Assembly: GCA_947259495.1 (NCBI GenBank)
Contig: CAMYLV010000020.1
Location: 58,030 to 122,029, forward strand
From: an uncultured Desulfobacterales bacterium
GTDB lineage: Bacteria; Desulfobacterota; Desulfobacteria; Desulfobacterales; JAHEIW01
Direction: 5' to 3'
Length of the DNA: 64,000 nt
The notes beneath the pieces are model-generated. The model saw only the letters and a list, made by a program, of their open reading frames with translations. It had not been told where the DNA came from and did not search any database. Of the stretch, positions 8,214-18,073 are shown one piece after another (the first letter of the stretch is position 1; each line of letters opens with the position of its first letter). Both the position numbers and the translations under genes were made by a program.

Positions 8214-8678
8214 ATGGAAAAAAGGGTTGCCGATATTCTCGAGATCGCCATAAAGCGTGAGGAGGAGGCGCATCAATTTTACATGGACATCCATTCAAAG
8301 ATTACCGATGCGAGTGTCAAAAGTACCTTGGAGTTTATTGCCGGCGAAGAAAAGAAGCATAAGGCCTTTCTGGTGGATTATCGCGATGGTCATTTTGGCG
8401 ATAAGGGCCTGCGGATGAGTGATGTCGTTGATTATAAAATTGCCGAATACCTTGAAGAACCGGAGATTAATGAAAATTCCAGGCCTGAAGAGGTGTATCT
8501 GGCGGCTTCCCATCGGGAATTCAGATCCCATCACTTCTATACCGAAATGGCCAACTTGCATGCGGCGGGCGAGCCGCGGGAAATGCTGCTTAAAATGGCC
8601 AACGAAGAGTTGAAGCACAAGGAGAAGATGGAATATCTGTATTCCAATACAGCCTTTCCCCAGACCTCGGGCGGGTAG
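8214..8678 (+). CDS. Ferritin-like / rubrerythrin-type di-iron protein
   Basis: A 154-residue four-helix protein of the COG1633 ferritin-like family. Di-iron ligands are visible on the helices: KREEEAHQFY, GEEKKH, then ASHREFRSHHFY and NEELKHKEKME. There is no C-terminal rubredoxin domain, so it is not a complete rubrerythrin. Such proteins in anaerobes act in peroxide or iron handling, but the exact activity cannot be read here. The start at 8214 is chosen over 8208 for Shine-Dalgarno spacing. It stands alone, downstream of the large hairpin cluster. Confidence 0.9.
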   Translation: MEKRVADILEIAIKREEEAHQFYMDIHSKITDASVKSTLEFIAGEEKKHKAFLVDYRDGHFGDKGLRMSDVVDYKIAEYLEEPEINENSRPEEVYLAASHREFRSHHFYTEMANLHAAGEPREMLLKMANEELKHKEKMEYLYSNTAFPQTSGG

Positions 8679-8860
8679 GCCTGGGTGTCAGGTTTCGGGT
8701 GTCAGGTGTCAAAAATAAATAGGTGTCAGGTTTCTGCATTTCAGGTTCTGGCCCGAAGGGCCTACCCGCTGGCCTTGAAGTCTATGCGTTGAAAGTAGCA
8801 TCAGCAAGCTTTCAGATTACGGACCGACACTTAGAGCCCTGACACCCGAAACCCGAAACC
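8671..8860. repeat. Nested inverted repeats, GTGTCAGG word type
   Basis: Two nested pairings. GCGGGTAGGCC (8671-8681, overlapping the ferritin-like stop) pairs perfectly with GGCCTACCCGC (8759-8769). GGTGTCAGGTTTCGGGTGTC (from 8684) is complementary to the block at 8838-8860 (GACACCCGAAACCCG). The word GTGTCAGG also recurs near 8703 and 8722. It lies between convergent genes and could terminate transcription in both directions. Confidence 0.75.
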
Positions 8861-8871
8861 TTGAGGTGCGC

Positions 8872-9318
8872 TCACTGCGCATCGACCGGAATAGTGGTAA
8901 CCGGGACCGGGGAGTTTTTGACGACTTTTTCAGTCACACTGCCGAAGCGGTAATTGCCCTTTTCCCCATGGCTGGTCATAACCACCATATCGACTTTTTC
9001 TTTGTCAATCAGCTTTAAGATTTCCTGGGCCGGGTCGCCCACGGCGATATGCTTAATGTATAGCGGGCAGCCATCCAGATACTTTTCACATACCTGTTCC
9101 AGCCTTTTGGTACCTGATTTCTCCGCAAATTCCATTAATTTGTCCACATGCGTGCGATCAAAATCACCATACCAGGATTCATGGTGGGCAATATCCTCAA
9201 TTACATACAGGACGTGGATCTCGGCCTGAAATTTTTGGGTCAATGACGTCACGTACGGCAGTGCCTTTTCCGAGCTGCTCGAAAAATCAGTCGGCCAGAG
9301 AACTTTGGTCACTTCCAT
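8872..9318 (-). CDS. Universal stress protein, UspA family
   Basis: A 148-residue single-domain Usp with the N-terminal VLWPTDFSSSSEKAL strand-loop (Asp at the nucleotide base position) and a C-terminal SHGEKGNYRFGSVTEKV. The latter resembles the ATP-binding G-2x-G-9x-G(S/T) loop but is about two residues shorter between the second Gly and the GS. The last strand ends SPVPVTTIPVD. AGGAGG stands one base before an ATG at 9324 but seven bases before the ATG at 9318, so the latter is used. It ends 11 bases from the GTGTCAGG inverted repeat. The stress it responds to is not evident. Confidence 0.9.
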   Translation of the reverse strand: MEVTKVLWPTDFSSSSEKALPYVTSLTQKFQAEIHVLYVIEDIAHHESWYGDFDRTHVDKLMEFAEKSGTKRLEQVCEKYLDGCPLYIKHIAVGDPAQEILKLIDKEKVDMVVMTSHGEKGNYRFGSVTEKVVKNSPVPVTTIPVDAQ

Positions 9319-9475
9319 GTGCATTCCTCCTTTTTCAATTGCGGTCCGGGCAGTTAAGAAATCAAAATGACTATTCTATAATACGAATTTTATACGGCTT
9401 GTAAACACTGAAAGATCGCGCTTAGAACATTCTGGCGGCGGTCCTTGTTACCATTTGGCCCCTTGCTTTGATGGA

Positions 9476-10072
9476 CTAAAGAATATCCAGAATTTTTTTT
9501 GAGGTATATTCACTTGTATCGGCCAGCGCATCTGTTGGTAAAAATGCGGCCGCATTATGGGAAAAAAGGCAGGTCACGGTAGCCGGAAATTCATCATCAG
9601 CACGATAGAATATATAGTTTAAGGCGATTTTTGGCAGCGGATAGAGAATGAATGAAAAATCACCTGCATCTTTGCGCTCCTTCTGGGAACCATTGAATTG
9701 CTGAGTGATCCGATCCGCTTCAAGTTCAATTTTGTCGATATGATCGATCAGAACCCTTTCGGTATGTGACGCAAAGGCACCGACATATGGCATACTGTCA
9801 GGCATCTCCCGGAATGCCTTAAACGGTGTCAATTGACAAGCAACGGCATCGATCTGCAGCGCGTACAAAGAGATTACGATTCCCGCTGGACCGGTCTCAG
9901 CGTTATCCCCGATTTTGATGGTTTCTGGTGTAATGTGGCAGGATTCACCAAAGGCACTAAATAGAAAGCCGTTATCAGTCTGGCTGGCCGGTAATTTTTC
10001 AGCAAGATCCGCAGGGATTTGGCTGTATAGGCGCTGTAGATTGTTTTTGATGATATCTTCGTAGTTGCTCAT
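9476..10072 (-). CDS. DUF3786 family protein
   Basis: A 198-residue cytoplasmic protein recognised as DUF3786 by its pattern: FHITPETI-like core (CHITPETIKIGD), a short helical middle (ASHTERVLIDHIDKIE), and the C-terminal block with YPLPKIALNYIFYRADDEFP then NAAAFLPTDALAD. The family is widespread in anaerobes of the Desulfobacterota and methanogens; no activity is established and I do not infer one. It lies downstream of dnaK on the same strand but past a strong terminator at 10208-10244, so it is probably transcribed alone. No clear Shine-Dalgarno precedes the ATG. Confidence 0.8.
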   Translation of the reverse strand: MSNYEDIIKNNLQRLYSQIPADLAEKLPASQTDNGFLFSAFGESCHITPETIKIGDNAETGPAGIVISLYALQIDAVACQLTPFKAFREMPDSMPYVGAFASHTERVLIDHIDKIELEADRITQQFNGSQKERKDAGDFSFILYPLPKIALNYIFYRADDEFPATVTCLFSHNAAAFLPTDALADTSEYTSKKILDIL

Positions 10073-10207
10073 CAGTTGGGCTGATTACCGTAAGGATATT
10101 CATCTCCCGGTGTTGCATTCTCAGAAAAATCAGAGCATGCGGACTGATTATTTCTTGAGTATGGTCCCTAAAATGGTATTTGTTGCTTGTCAAATTCACC
10201 GGATTTC

Positions 10208-10244
10208 AAAAAAACCCGCGGGAGCTGCCTTCCGCGGGTTTTTA
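10208..10244. terminator. Bidirectional rho-independent terminator after dnaK
   Basis: AAAAACCCGCGG (10210-10221) pairs perfectly with CCGCGGGTTTTT (10232-10243) around a ten-base loop. On the minus strand a T-run follows the stem 20 bases past the dnaK stop; the plus strand also has a T-run. Confidence 0.9.
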
Positions 10245-10263
10245 AAATCCAAATGAAAACATC

Positions 10264-12189
10264 TTACTTTTTATCTTCGTCCTTGACCTCTTCAAAATCG
10301 GCATCAACTACATCTTCATCCGCAGCGCCGGCGTCACCGGCAGTCTGCTCGCCGGATGCAGCGCCGGCTTGCTGTTCGTTTTGCGAAGCCTGCTGGTACA
10401 TGGCTTCAGCCAGCTTGTGCGAAGCTTTGGTGAGCTCGTCGCTGATCCGTTTTATTTCAGCGGCATCTTCACCCTCCATCGCCTTTCGCAGCGCTGTGAC
10501 GGATGCTTCAACGTTACTTTTGGTTTCGCTGTCAACTTTATCACCCAGTTCCTTGATCGACTTTTCGGTTGAATAAATCAACGCATCGGCCGAGTTACGG
10601 GCATCAACCAATTCTCTTTTACTCTTGTCTTCCTCAGCATGCATCTCGGCATCTTTAACCAGCTTGTCAATCTCTTCCTGCGACAGACCGGAGGAAGCCG
10701 TTATCTGGATGGATTGCTCCTTCCCGGTGGCCTGGTCTTTTGCAGAGACATTGACAATACCGTTGGCATCAATGTCAAAGGTAACTTCGATTTGGGGGAT
10801 GCCCCTGGGAGCAGGCGGAATGCCGACCAGTTCGAAGCGGCCCAGTGTTTTATTGTTGGCGGCCATTTCACGTTCACCCTGCAGGACGTGAATCGAGACT
10901 GCCGGCTGATTGTCTGCTGCTGTCGAAAATATCTGGCTTTTTTTGGTCGGAATGGTGGTATTTTTTTCGATCAGGCGGGTCATCACGCCGCCGAGGGTTT
11001 CAATTCCCAGCGAAAGCGGTGTCACATCGAGCAGCAGGACATCTTTGACGTCGCCTTTCAGCACACCGCCCTGGATGGCAGCGCCGAGTGCAACGACTTC
11101 GTCGGGATTAACACCTTTGTGCGGGTCTTTTTCAAAAATTTTCTTCACGCGGTCCTGAACGGCAGGCATGCGGATCATGCCCCCGACCAGGATTACCTCA
11201 TTGATCTCCTTGGCTGCCAGACCGGAATCCTTCAGAGCCGTCCGGCAGGGCTTTTCCAGTTTGTCCAGCAGATCGCTGACCAACGCTTCCAGTTTGGCAC
11301 GGGTGAGTTTGATGTTTAGATGCTTGGGACCGCTGGCATCGGCGGTGATGAAGGGCAGATTCACATCGGTTTCCATTGAGGTCGACAGTTCCATTTTTGC
11401 CTTTTCGGCGGCTTCTTTCAATCGCTGCAGGGCCATTTTGTCACTGCGCAGATCGATTCCCTGATCCTTTTTAAATTCATCCGCCAGGTAATCAATCAAC
11501 CGCAAATCGAAATCTTCGCCACCTAAATGGGTATCACCATTAGTGGCTTTGACCTCAAAAACCCCTTCACCGATTTCAAGGATTGAAATATCAAATGTTC
11601 CACCACCCAGGTCGAATACGGCGATTTTTTCCTCGCCCTTCTTGTCGAGCCCGTAGGCCAGCGATGCAGCGGTGGGCTCGTTGATGATTCTCAAAACATT
11701 CAGGCCCGCAATTTTGCCCGCATCTTTGGTCGCCTGGCGCTGGCTATCATCAAAATAAGCCGGTACCGTGATGACGGCATCGGTCACTTTTTCTCCCAGG
11801 TATTCTTCGGCGGAATGTTTGATATCGGCCAATACAAAAGAGGAGATCTCCGCCGGACTGTATTGCTTGCCCTTGATGTTGATGCGTATATCGCCGTTGG
11901 AAGCTTGTTCAATCTTAAATGGCAGGATCTTGACATCGCTTTGTACCTCCGGTGACGCAAACTTGCGACCGATCAGACGTTTGACCCCGAAAACCGTATT
12001 TTCCGGATTGGTGATTGCCTGCCGCTTTGCGATCTGGCCCACGAGGCGCTCGTTGCTTTCTGAAATAGCGACAATCGAAGGTGTCGTTCTTCCGCCTTCT
12101 GGATTTGTGATGACTTTGGCATCACTGCCTTCCATAACCGCAACACATGAGTTTGTGGTGCCGAGATCAATTCCAATAACCTTAGACAT
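10264..12189 (-). CDS. dnaK: Chaperone protein DnaK (Hsp70)
   Basis: A full-length Hsp70 of 641 residues: ATPase domain ([15 protein letters not shown] at the N-terminus, [28 protein letters not shown]), the linker [16 protein letters not shown], substrate-binding domain, and a lid ending in an acidic tail ([15 protein letters not shown]). It folds and protects polypeptides using ATP with GrpE as nucleotide exchanger and DnaJ as co-chaperone. The ATG at 12189 has AAGGAGG nine bases upstream; an in-frame TTG two codons earlier is disfavoured. It follows grpE by 78 bases. No dnaJ or hrcA lies in the window. Confidence 0.99.
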   Translation of the reverse strand: MSKVIGIDLGTTNSCVAVMEGSDAKVITNPEGGRTTPSIVAISESNERLVGQIAKRQAITNPENTVFGVKRLIGRKFASPEVQSDVKILPFKIEQASNGDIRINIKGKQYSPAEISSFVLADIKHSAEEYLGEKVTDAVITVPAYFDDSQRQATKDAGKIAGLNVLRIINEPTAASLAYGLDKKGEEKIAVFDLGGGTFDISILEIGEGVFEVKATNGDTHLGGEDFDLRLIDYLADEFKKDQGIDLRSDKMALQRLKEAAEKAKMELSTSMETDVNLPFITADASGPKHLNIKLTRAKLEALVSDLLDKLEKPCRTALKDSGLAAKEINEVILVGGMIRMPAVQDRVKKIFEKDPHKGVNPDEVVALGAAIQGGVLKGDVKDVLLLDVTPLSLGIETLGGVMTRLIEKNTTIPTKKSQIFSTAADNQPAVSIHVLQGEREMAANNKTLGRFELVGIPPAPRGIPQIEVTFDIDANGIVNVSAKDQATGKEQSIQITASSGLSQEEIDKLVKDAEMHAEEDKSKRELVDARNSADALIYSTEKSIKELGDKVDSETKSNVEASVTALRKAMEGEDAAEIKRISDELTKASHKLAEAMYQQASQNEQQAGAASGEQTAGDAGAADEDVVDADFEEVKDEDKK

Positions 12190-12267
12190 TTTCAATTACC
12201 TCCTTGCCATTCAAAATCTTTTTTACCAATGTGATGTATGCGTCTGGTGCTGCTAATTGATATTATG

Positions 12268-12900
12268 TTATTCAACGTTGTTTTTTGGTACGGCAACCAC
12301 CACCATAGCCGGTCTTAGAAGCCGATCGTGAATCAGGTATCCTTTTTGAAACTCACTCAGCACGGTGTTTTCAGGATAATCATCGGTTTCTTCCCGCATC
12401 ACCGCCTCATGAAACGCGGGATCAAATATTTCGCCTCGCGCCTTTATGGGTCTGACATTGAATTTCTCAAACACCCGCAACACTTCATTGCGGGTGAGGT
12501 TCAAACCCTCTATCAATTTTTTGTCCGTATTTTTCTCTTCTTTTGCGGAATTGATGGCCAGCTCTAAATTATCGACCACTGTGAGCATTTCTTTGAGCAA
12601 AGATTGATTGGCGTATTTCCGAAAATCCTCCATCTCGCGGGCGGATCGTTTTTTGTAATTCTCATAATCGGCTGAAACTCTCAGCAGCCGGTCGTGGGTT
12701 TCTGCGATCTCTTGCTCTTTGGCGGCCAGTTTGTCGTCCAACTCCTTCAGGGGATCGGTCGGCTCGACGCCGTCGTTTGCCGCAGTTTCATCCTTGCCCT
12801 TATCCGGCTCGTTTTTAACAGAATCTAGTTTTTTCGTGTCTTTACCCTCTGCAGATTCGTCTGTTTCAACATGGATCTTAATTTTCTTTTTATCTGACAT
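12268..12900 (-). CDS. grpE: Nucleotide exchange factor GrpE
   Basis: GrpE (210 residues), a dimeric thermosensor that releases ADP from DnaK. The N-terminal 60 residues are charged and disordered-looking (Lys/Glu/Asp-rich), followed by a long coiled coil (KLAAKEQEIAETHDRLLRVSADYENYKKR) and the C-terminal beta-wing domain with FDPAFHEAVMREE and GYLIHDRLLRPAMVVV. It is the first gene of the pair grpE-dnaK. A possible sigma-70 promoter is upstream at 12951-12978; I see no CIRCE element. Confidence 0.97.
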   Translation of the reverse strand: MSDKKKIKIHVETDESAEGKDTKKLDSVKNEPDKGKDETAANDGVEPTDPLKELDDKLAAKEQEIAETHDRLLRVSADYENYKKRSAREMEDFRKYANQSLLKEMLTVVDNLELAINSAKEEKNTDKKLIEGLNLTRNEVLRVFEKFNVRPIKARGEIFDPAFHEAVMREETDDYPENTVLSEFQKGYLIHDRLLRPAMVVVAVPKNNVE

Positions 12901-12950
12901 AAGCCGGCGTTTTCTCCCGAATTTAAAGGAAATTGAAATACGTCGATTGA

Positions 12951-12978
12951 AAAGTAAGACACTTTAAAACGATGTCAA
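12951..12978 (-). promoter_or_regulatory. Possible grpE-dnaK promoter
   Basis: On the minus strand TTGACA (12978-12973) with a 16-base spacer and TACTTT (12956-12951), 51 bases before grpE. The -35 is perfect, the -10 weak. It also loosely resembles a heat-shock -35 (CTTGAC), but no CCCCAT-like -10 follows. Confidence 0.4.
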
Positions 12979-13190
12979 GAATGATTCGGCAGGGTTTTGA
13001 AGGCTGAAAAAATGGTTGTGCACCCGCTGTCGGATCTTTTATGGAAATGGCAAGGCATCGAAATGACCGGAATCGGTCCACGACACAAACTGCGTCACTT
13101 ATCGCTGCTTCCTTCCGGATCTGACGAGGTTCGTGACCGTTTGTTGCGTGGCGCCCGATCAAAATGCTTCACGGCTTTCCATGTATAAGA

Positions 13191-13554
13191 CCCTATAGAG
13201 GGAATTCAGCCCCGCTTAAGCGGATTTCGGGAATAGGGCACCGCTAGCTCCCCGCCTAGCACAACCGACTCCAGCATACTTTATAAACAGTATTTTTCAA
13301 CAAAAAATTTGAGCGTTTCAAAATTAAAGAAGGTAACAACATTAAATGCGGCTTGCCGCGTTTTGTATTGACTTCTCGGAGTCCCTGCCATAGACCTTTA
13401 ACATGTAGCATGAGGCTCGCATAGGCAAGAAGACGCATCTGATTTTTTAAAGCTAAGGTGCGTCTTCTTGCCTATGCAGGCCTCAGACTCGCCCTGTTGA
13501 ATGCCTGCCCAATAAAATGCAAAGCCTATTTGATCAGGGCCGCTTCGCGGCCCC
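13191..13554. repeat. Hairpin-dense stretch before tilS
   Basis: Between grpE and tilS about 700 bases carry no convincing gene. Within it are CCCTAT/ATAGGG (13191-13238) enclosing the perfect palindrome CCGCTTAAGCGG (13212-13223), GCGGC-TT-GCCGC (13348-13359), the long 27-bp inverted repeat at 13411-13485 and GGGCCGC-TTC-GCGGCCC (13537-13553). The part 12980-13190 shows nothing clear. Confidence 0.7.
13411..13485. repeat. 27-bp near-perfect inverted repeat
   Basis: The arm at 13411-13437 (TGAGGCTCGCATAGGCAAGA...) is complementary to 13459-13485 at 25 of 27 positions, with a 21-base loop containing a T-run. Both arms read outward as open frames beginning with the same peptide MRLLAYA, which shows the symmetry but is not evidence of coding. 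Confidence 0.9.
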
Positions 13555-13601
13555 TCGTAGGCGATTCAGTAGGGCTCGTGCATAACTCAGGTATTAATTT
13601 T

Positions 13602-15074
13602 ATGTCAAGAAAACACCCCGTCTTGTCAAATTCCGTCGTTGAAAAACAAATACTTCGAAAGGTTGACAAAACCCTGCATGCCCATTCCATGATTCAAATC
13701 GGAGATGCTGTTCTGGTGGGCGTGTCCGGTGGCCCGGATTCAGTGGCCCTGGTCCATATCCTGCACTCCTTGGCATCGAAATATGGACTGCGAATGGCGA
13801 TTGCTCACCTGAACCATGGCCTCCGGCGAAACGAATCCGATCGCGATCAAGCGTTTGTGACCGCTCTGGCCAACCAATTTGAAATGCCCTTCTATGTTGA
13901 AAAGCAAGACGTGCGCCACTATCAAAAAAACCACCATCTGTCTGTTGAGGAAGCGGCGCGGCAGGTGCGCTACCGGTTTTTTCATCGCACCGCCGATCAA
14001 TACGGTTATGATAAAATTGCGCTCGGACATCATGCTGATGATAACGCCGAGCAGGTACTGATGGCGATGCTACGCGGCAGCGGCCCACTGGGTTTAGCGG
14101 GGATGCCGCCGATGCGCCCTGATAACATAGTCAGGCCCCTGATCAACCTGCGGCAATCTGAAATCTTGGATTACCTTGCTGTCCGGGATTTGGACTATGT
14201 GGTGGATTCCTCCAATCGGGATTCGCAATTCCTGCGCAATAAGATCCGAAAGCGCTTGATCCCCAGGCTGCAGGCTGATTACAATCCCAAAATAGTCGAT
14301 TCGCTCAACCGCCTGGCCTCAATTTTAGCCGCTGAAGAGGCGTGGATCGAGAACCATATCCGGCCCGTCTTTAGAGATGCGCTTGTATTTGAGCAACAGG
14401 ACAGAATCGGGCTGAGCCTGGCACAATTGAAACAGAAGCCGATCGCGGCTCAAAGACGCTTGATCCGCAAAGCCATTCTACAGGTGAAAGGTAACCTGCG
14501 GCGAATTGCCTTTGCCCATATTGAAGCTGTATTGAGGTTGGCTCAGCAGGGGCCGCTTTGTGGCATGCTGGACCTTCCGGACGGCATCCGTGTTTGGCGG
14601 GATCAAGACATTCTGTCGGTATCGAAGGCGCAGCAAAAGCCGCGCCGCCCTGCCGACGGGCACCCGGTCACCTCAGTATCCGATTACGCGTATCAGCTCT
14701 CGATGGCCGGTGAAATTTTGATCAAAGAAGCAGGCCTGCAGATTCGGTTCACTGAAATTCCTATTAAGCAGGTCTCAGATTGGCACCCGACCGGACAGCG
14801 GATCGCCTTTTTGGACATGGATAAACTAAACTTTCCGCTGGTCATCCGGAATTTTCGCCCCGGAGACCGATTCTCACCGTTGGGTATGAGCGGTCACCAG
14901 AAGTTAAAGAAGTTTTTTAGCGATCATAAAATATCCACAACTCAGCGCGCGAAATGCCCGATTGTGCTCAGCTGCGATAAAATCATCTGGGTAGCGGGAT
15001 ACCGGCTGGACAACGCGGTTAAGATCGATCCGCAAACCCGCCGCGTGCTTAAAGCCGAACTTTTGCTTGCCTGA
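13602..15074 (+). CDS. tilS: tRNA(Ile)-lysidine synthase TilS
   Basis: ATP-pyrophosphatase that converts the wobble cytidine of the CAU-anticodon tRNA-Ile to lysidine, 490 residues. The PP-loop is VLVGVSGGPDSVALVHIL near residues 35-52, followed by HLNHGLR, the EEAARQVRYRFF helix and GHHADDNAEQVLM. A TilS substrate-binding middle domain and the C-terminal domain (FRPGDRFSPLGMSG, KKFFSDHKI) are complete. The reading frame is open back to 13458, but that extension lies in an inverted repeat, so the ATG at 13602 is used although no strong Shine-Dalgarno is visible. It precedes ftsH and folP, a common order in this group. Confidence 0.95.
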   Translation: MSRKHPVLSNSVVEKQILRKVDKTLHAHSMIQIGDAVLVGVSGGPDSVALVHILHSLASKYGLRMAIAHLNHGLRRNESDRDQAFVTALANQFEMPFYVEKQDVRHYQKNHHLSVEEAARQVRYRFFHRTADQYGYDKIALGHHADDNAEQVLMAMLRGSGPLGLAGMPPMRPDNIVRPLINLRQSEILDYLAVRDLDYVVDSSNRDSQFLRNKIRKRLIPRLQADYNPKIVDSLNRLASILAAEEAWIENHIRPVFRDALVFEQQDRIGLSLAQLKQKPIAAQRRLIRKAILQVKGNLRRIAFAHIEAVLRLAQQGPLCGMLDLPDGIRVWRDQDILSVSKAQQKPRRPADGHPVTSVSDYAYQLSMAGEILIKEAGLQIRFTEIPIKQVSDWHPTGQRIAFLDMDKLNFPLVIRNFRPGDRFSPLGMSGHQKLKKFFSDHKISTTQRAKCPIVLSCDKIIWVAGYRLDNAVKIDPQTRRVLKAELLLA

Positions 15075-15182
15075 GGCGCGATGATGATTAAGTTCTCAGT
15101 AGTTTATGCGCCTAAATGCGTCTTCAGTACCGGTCGACATTTGGCACTTGAATTTTAATGTCAGGTAAAGGATACTGTTGAG

Positions 15183-15276
15183 AGATATTGAATATTGCAG
15201 ATTGAATATTTAAATAAAATCCGGGGGAAACAAAATGATAGAATACCGATAATATTCAATATACAATATTCAATCG
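15183..15276. repeat. Word-repeat inverted repeat (AATATTCAAT type) before ftsH
   Basis: The left part repeats ATATTGAATATTG and GATTGAATATT (15185-15210); the right part carries AATATTCAAT, ATACAATATTCAATC (15251-15275). The arms pair loosely around an AT-rich loop. It occupies most of the tilS-ftsH gap. Confidence 0.75.
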
Positions 15277-15302
15277 TCAATACGACGGGGAGGTAATTGT
15301 CT

Positions 15303-17162
15303 TTGAATCCATTTTACAAAAATCTGGCGTTATGGCTTGTCATCACATTGATGATGGTCATGTTATACAATCTTTTCAGCAAACAGAATTTAGCTGAGAC
15401 CAGTATCAGCTATACCGATTTCCTGGCCATGGTGGATGATGAGCGGGTTAAGCAAGTGGTTATCCAGGGCCAGGAGCTTTTTGTGTCCGACGTCGACGGC
15501 AATCGACTCAAAGTGTTTGCGCCCGAGGACAGCGATCTGATCAAGATCCTGCGTAATAAAGGTGTTGTCATCAGCGCCAAGCCGCCATCTGAAAATCCCT
15601 GGTACATGTCCGTTCTGGTTTCCTGGTTTCCGATGATTGTTTTGATCGGCGTCTGGATATTTTTCATGCGTCAGATGCAGGCCGGCGGCGGCAAGGCGCT
15701 TTCGTTTGGTAAAAGCCGTGCCCGTTTGATGTCTGATCAGTCTGAAAGAGTCACCTTCGAGGATGTAGCCGGAATCGACGAAGCCAAAGAGGAACTAATT
15801 GAAATCGTTGAGTTTCTTAGAGACCCGAAAAAGTTCACGCGTTTGGGTGGACGCATCCCCAAAGGCGTCCTTCTGGTGGGCCCTCCGGGCTGCGGCAAGA
15901 CCCTTCTGGCACGGGCTATTGCGGGAGAAGCCGGGGTGCCCTTTTTTAGCATCAGCGGTTCTGATTTTGTCGAGATGTTTGTCGGGGTGGGTGCATCCCG
16001 GGTCAGGGATCTGTTTGTTCAGGGTAAAAAGAATGCGCCCTGTATCATTTTTATCGACGAAATCGATGCTGTCGGTCGTCACCGCGGCGCAGGACTCGGC
16101 GGTGGCCACGACGAAAGAGAGCAGACTCTGAATCAGCTGCTGGTTGAAATGGACGGATTCGAATCCAATGAAGGCGTGATTTTGATCTCGGCCACCAACC
16201 GGCCCGATGTTTTGGACCCGGCCTTGCTGCGGCCCGGTCGTTTCGACCGGCAAGTTGTTGTGTCAATGCCGGATATTCGCGGCCGCGAAAAAATATTGCG
16301 CGTTCACATGCAAAAAACGCCCATTGACAAGGATGTGAATTCGCTTATCCTGGCCAAAGGAACGCCCGGTTTCTCCGGTGCGGATCTTGAAAACCTGGTC
16401 AATGAAGCGGCTTTACTGGCAGCCAAACGAAATAAAGAAAAAATCGGGATGGTCGATTTTGAGGATGCCAAAGACAAAGTCTACATGGGCCTTGAGCGAA
16501 AATCAAAAGTCATCAAGGAAGAAGATCGCAGAGTGACTGCCTACCACGAGGGTGGACACGCCCTGGTGGCGCGTTTCCTGCCCGAGACCGATACCGTCAA
16601 TAAGATAACCATTGTACCCCGTGGGCGTGCAGCCGGTATGACCTGGTTTCTACCTGAAGAGCGGGACTTTAAATACAAGGATCAACTCCAAAGCGAGCTG
16701 GCGGTTGCATTCGGCGGCCGGGTGGCGGAAGAAATTGTTTTCAACCGTATCAGTACCGGTGCTGCCAATGATATCAAGCAAGCCACAGATCTTGCCCAGC
16801 AGATGATCAGGAGCTGGGGCATGAGTGATAAACTCGGCCCCCTCTCGTATGCCAAGGGTGAAGAGCAGGTCTTTCTCGGTCGCGAAATTGCCCAGCACAG
16901 GGACTATTCCGAAGCGACGGCCCAAACAATTGATGAAGAGATCAACAAGCTGATCAAAAATTCCTATGAGCGCGCCAGAGTGGTTTTAAACGAAAATCTG
17001 GATATTCTTCATAAGCTGGCGGAAGCGCTGCTCGAAAAGGAAACCGTTCTGGGCAAAGAGCTTGATGAGTTGATTCATTCCTTGCGACCCGGTATCGAAC
17101 TCCCTTCAAGACCCCTAAACGAGCAAAAGACCACCGCGGAAACCGCCACCGATCAATCCTGA
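15303..17162 (+). CDS. ftsH: ATP-dependent zinc metalloprotease FtsH
   Basis: Membrane-anchored AAA+ protease of 619 residues that degrades membrane and regulatory proteins. Two transmembrane helices (about 9-27 and 102-122) flank a periplasmic domain. The AAA module has Walker A GPPGCGKT (Cys instead of the usual Thr), pore motif [17 protein letters not shown], Walker [10 protein letters not shown] and arginine fingers in RPGRFDR. The zinc site is HEGGH (HEAGH is more usual), with the third ligand region following. Two in-frame TTG codons are possible starts: 15297 is three bases from GGGGAGG, 15303 nine bases, so 15303 (MNPFYKN) is chosen. folP begins one base after the stop. Confidence 0.97.
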   Translation: MNPFYKNLALWLVITLMMVMLYNLFSKQNLAETSISYTDFLAMVDDERVKQVVIQGQELFVSDVDGNRLKVFAPEDSDLIKILRNKGVVISAKPPSENPWYMSVLVSWFPMIVLIGVWIFFMRQMQAGGGKALSFGKSRARLMSDQSERVTFEDVAGIDEAKEELIEIVEFLRDPKKFTRLGGRIPKGVLLVGPPGCGKTLLARAIAGEAGVPFFSISGSDFVEMFVGVGASRVRDLFVQGKKNAPCIIFIDEIDAVGRHRGAGLGGGHDEREQTLNQLLVEMDGFESNEGVILISATNRPDVLDPALLRPGRFDRQVVVSMPDIRGREKILRVHMQKTPIDKDVNSLILAKGTPGFSGADLENLVNEAALLAAKRNKEKIGMVDFEDAKDKVYMGLERKSKVIKEEDRRVTAYHEGGHALVARFLPETDTVNKITIVPRGRAAGMTWFLPEERDFKYKDQLQSELAVAFGGRVAEEIVFNRISTGAANDIKQATDLAQQMIRSWGMSDKLGPLSYAKGEEQVFLGREIAQHRDYSEATAQTIDEEINKLIKNSYERARVVLNENLDILHKLAEALLEKETVLGKELDELIHSLRPGIELPSRPLNEQKTTAETATDQS

Positions 17163-17163
17163 T

Positions 17164-18051
17164 ATGTCGGACTTTCCTAAAACATATCGCTTTTCATGGG
17201 CCGGTTTTGACATGGAATTCGGCCAGAGAACGTGTATCATGGGTGTGGTCAATGTGACACCGGACTCGTTTTCCGACGGCGGAAAATTTTTAACCCATGA
17301 GGCCGCGGTGGCTCAGGGTCGCAGACTGGCAGCTGACGGAGCGGATATCCTGGATATCGGGGGCGAATCAACCCGTCCCTTTGCTGATCCGGTTCCAGCC
17401 GACGCGGAAATCAAACGGGTGGTGCCGGTCATTGCAAGACTGGCCGATGAACTCTCCATCCCGATATCCATTGATACCATGAAAGCCGAAGTGGCCCGCC
17501 GGGCAATTGAAGCCGGCGCCTCGATTGTCAACGACATCTCAGCGTTGCGCTTTGATCCGGATTTGGGGGCGGTGGCCAGGGAATTCGGTACGCCGGTGGT
17601 GCTGATGCACATGCTGGGCAGCCCCAAAACCATGCAGTTGGCTCCATCCTATGATGATCTGATCGGCGATATATCGGTTTTTTTAAAGGCTGCGATCGTG
17701 CGGGCTCAACAACAGGGCATATCAAAATCAAACGTCATCATCGATCCGGGAATCGGCTTCGGCAAAACGGTATCGCATAATCTCCTGCTGCTCAGTCGGC
17801 TGCAATCTTTTACCGCCTTAGATGTTCCCATACTGGTTGGCCCTTCCCGCAAGTCCTTTATCCGAAAATTGTTAAAAGACGAGCATAGCGACGATATCCC
17901 GCCGGATACGCCGATCGTTGAAACCGGCACCCAGGCTGCAGTTGCCGCGGCTGTTCTGGGCGGCGCGCATATCGTTCGGGTTCATGATGTGGCCAAGACG
18001 CGGGCCACAGTTCGGATTTTAGATGCGATGAAAGCGGCCCAGGAAGAGTAA
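17164..18051 (+). CDS. folP: Dihydropteroate synthase
   Basis: TIM-barrel enzyme of folate synthesis that joins p-aminobenzoate to dihydropterin pyrophosphate, 295 residues. Both family signatures are present: MGVVNVTPDSFSDGG (about residues 26-40) and ILDIGGESTRPFADPV; further ISIDTMKAEVAR, NDISALR, IDPGIGFGKT and GPSRKSF. One base separates it from the ftsH stop, so the two are almost certainly co-transcribed and translationally coupled. The cdaA-glmM genes that often follow in Deltaproteobacteria are absent; coaX is next after a repeat. Confidence 0.98.
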   Translation: MSDFPKTYRFSWAGFDMEFGQRTCIMGVVNVTPDSFSDGGKFLTHEAAVAQGRRLAADGADILDIGGESTRPFADPVPADAEIKRVVPVIARLADELSIPISIDTMKAEVARRAIEAGASIVNDISALRFDPDLGAVAREFGTPVVLMHMLGSPKTMQLAPSYDDLIGDISVFLKAAIVRAQQQGISKSNVIIDPGIGFGKTVSHNLLLLSRLQSFTALDVPILVGPSRKSFIRKLLKDEHSDDIPPDTPIVETGTQAAVAAAVLGGAHIVRVHDVAKTRATVRILDAMKAAQEE

Positions 18052-18073
18052 ATGTCTCCCACATTGGGTTCAT

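Noticed and set aside
12901..12990. CIRCE element controlling grpE-dnaK
   Set aside because: No TTAGCACTC-N9-GAGTGCTAA-like repeat in this stretch.
13256..13438. A 60-codon minus-strand frame starting MRLLAYA
   Set aside because: It begins in one arm of the 27-bp inverted repeat and mirrors the false upstream extension of tilS; no ribosome-binding site.
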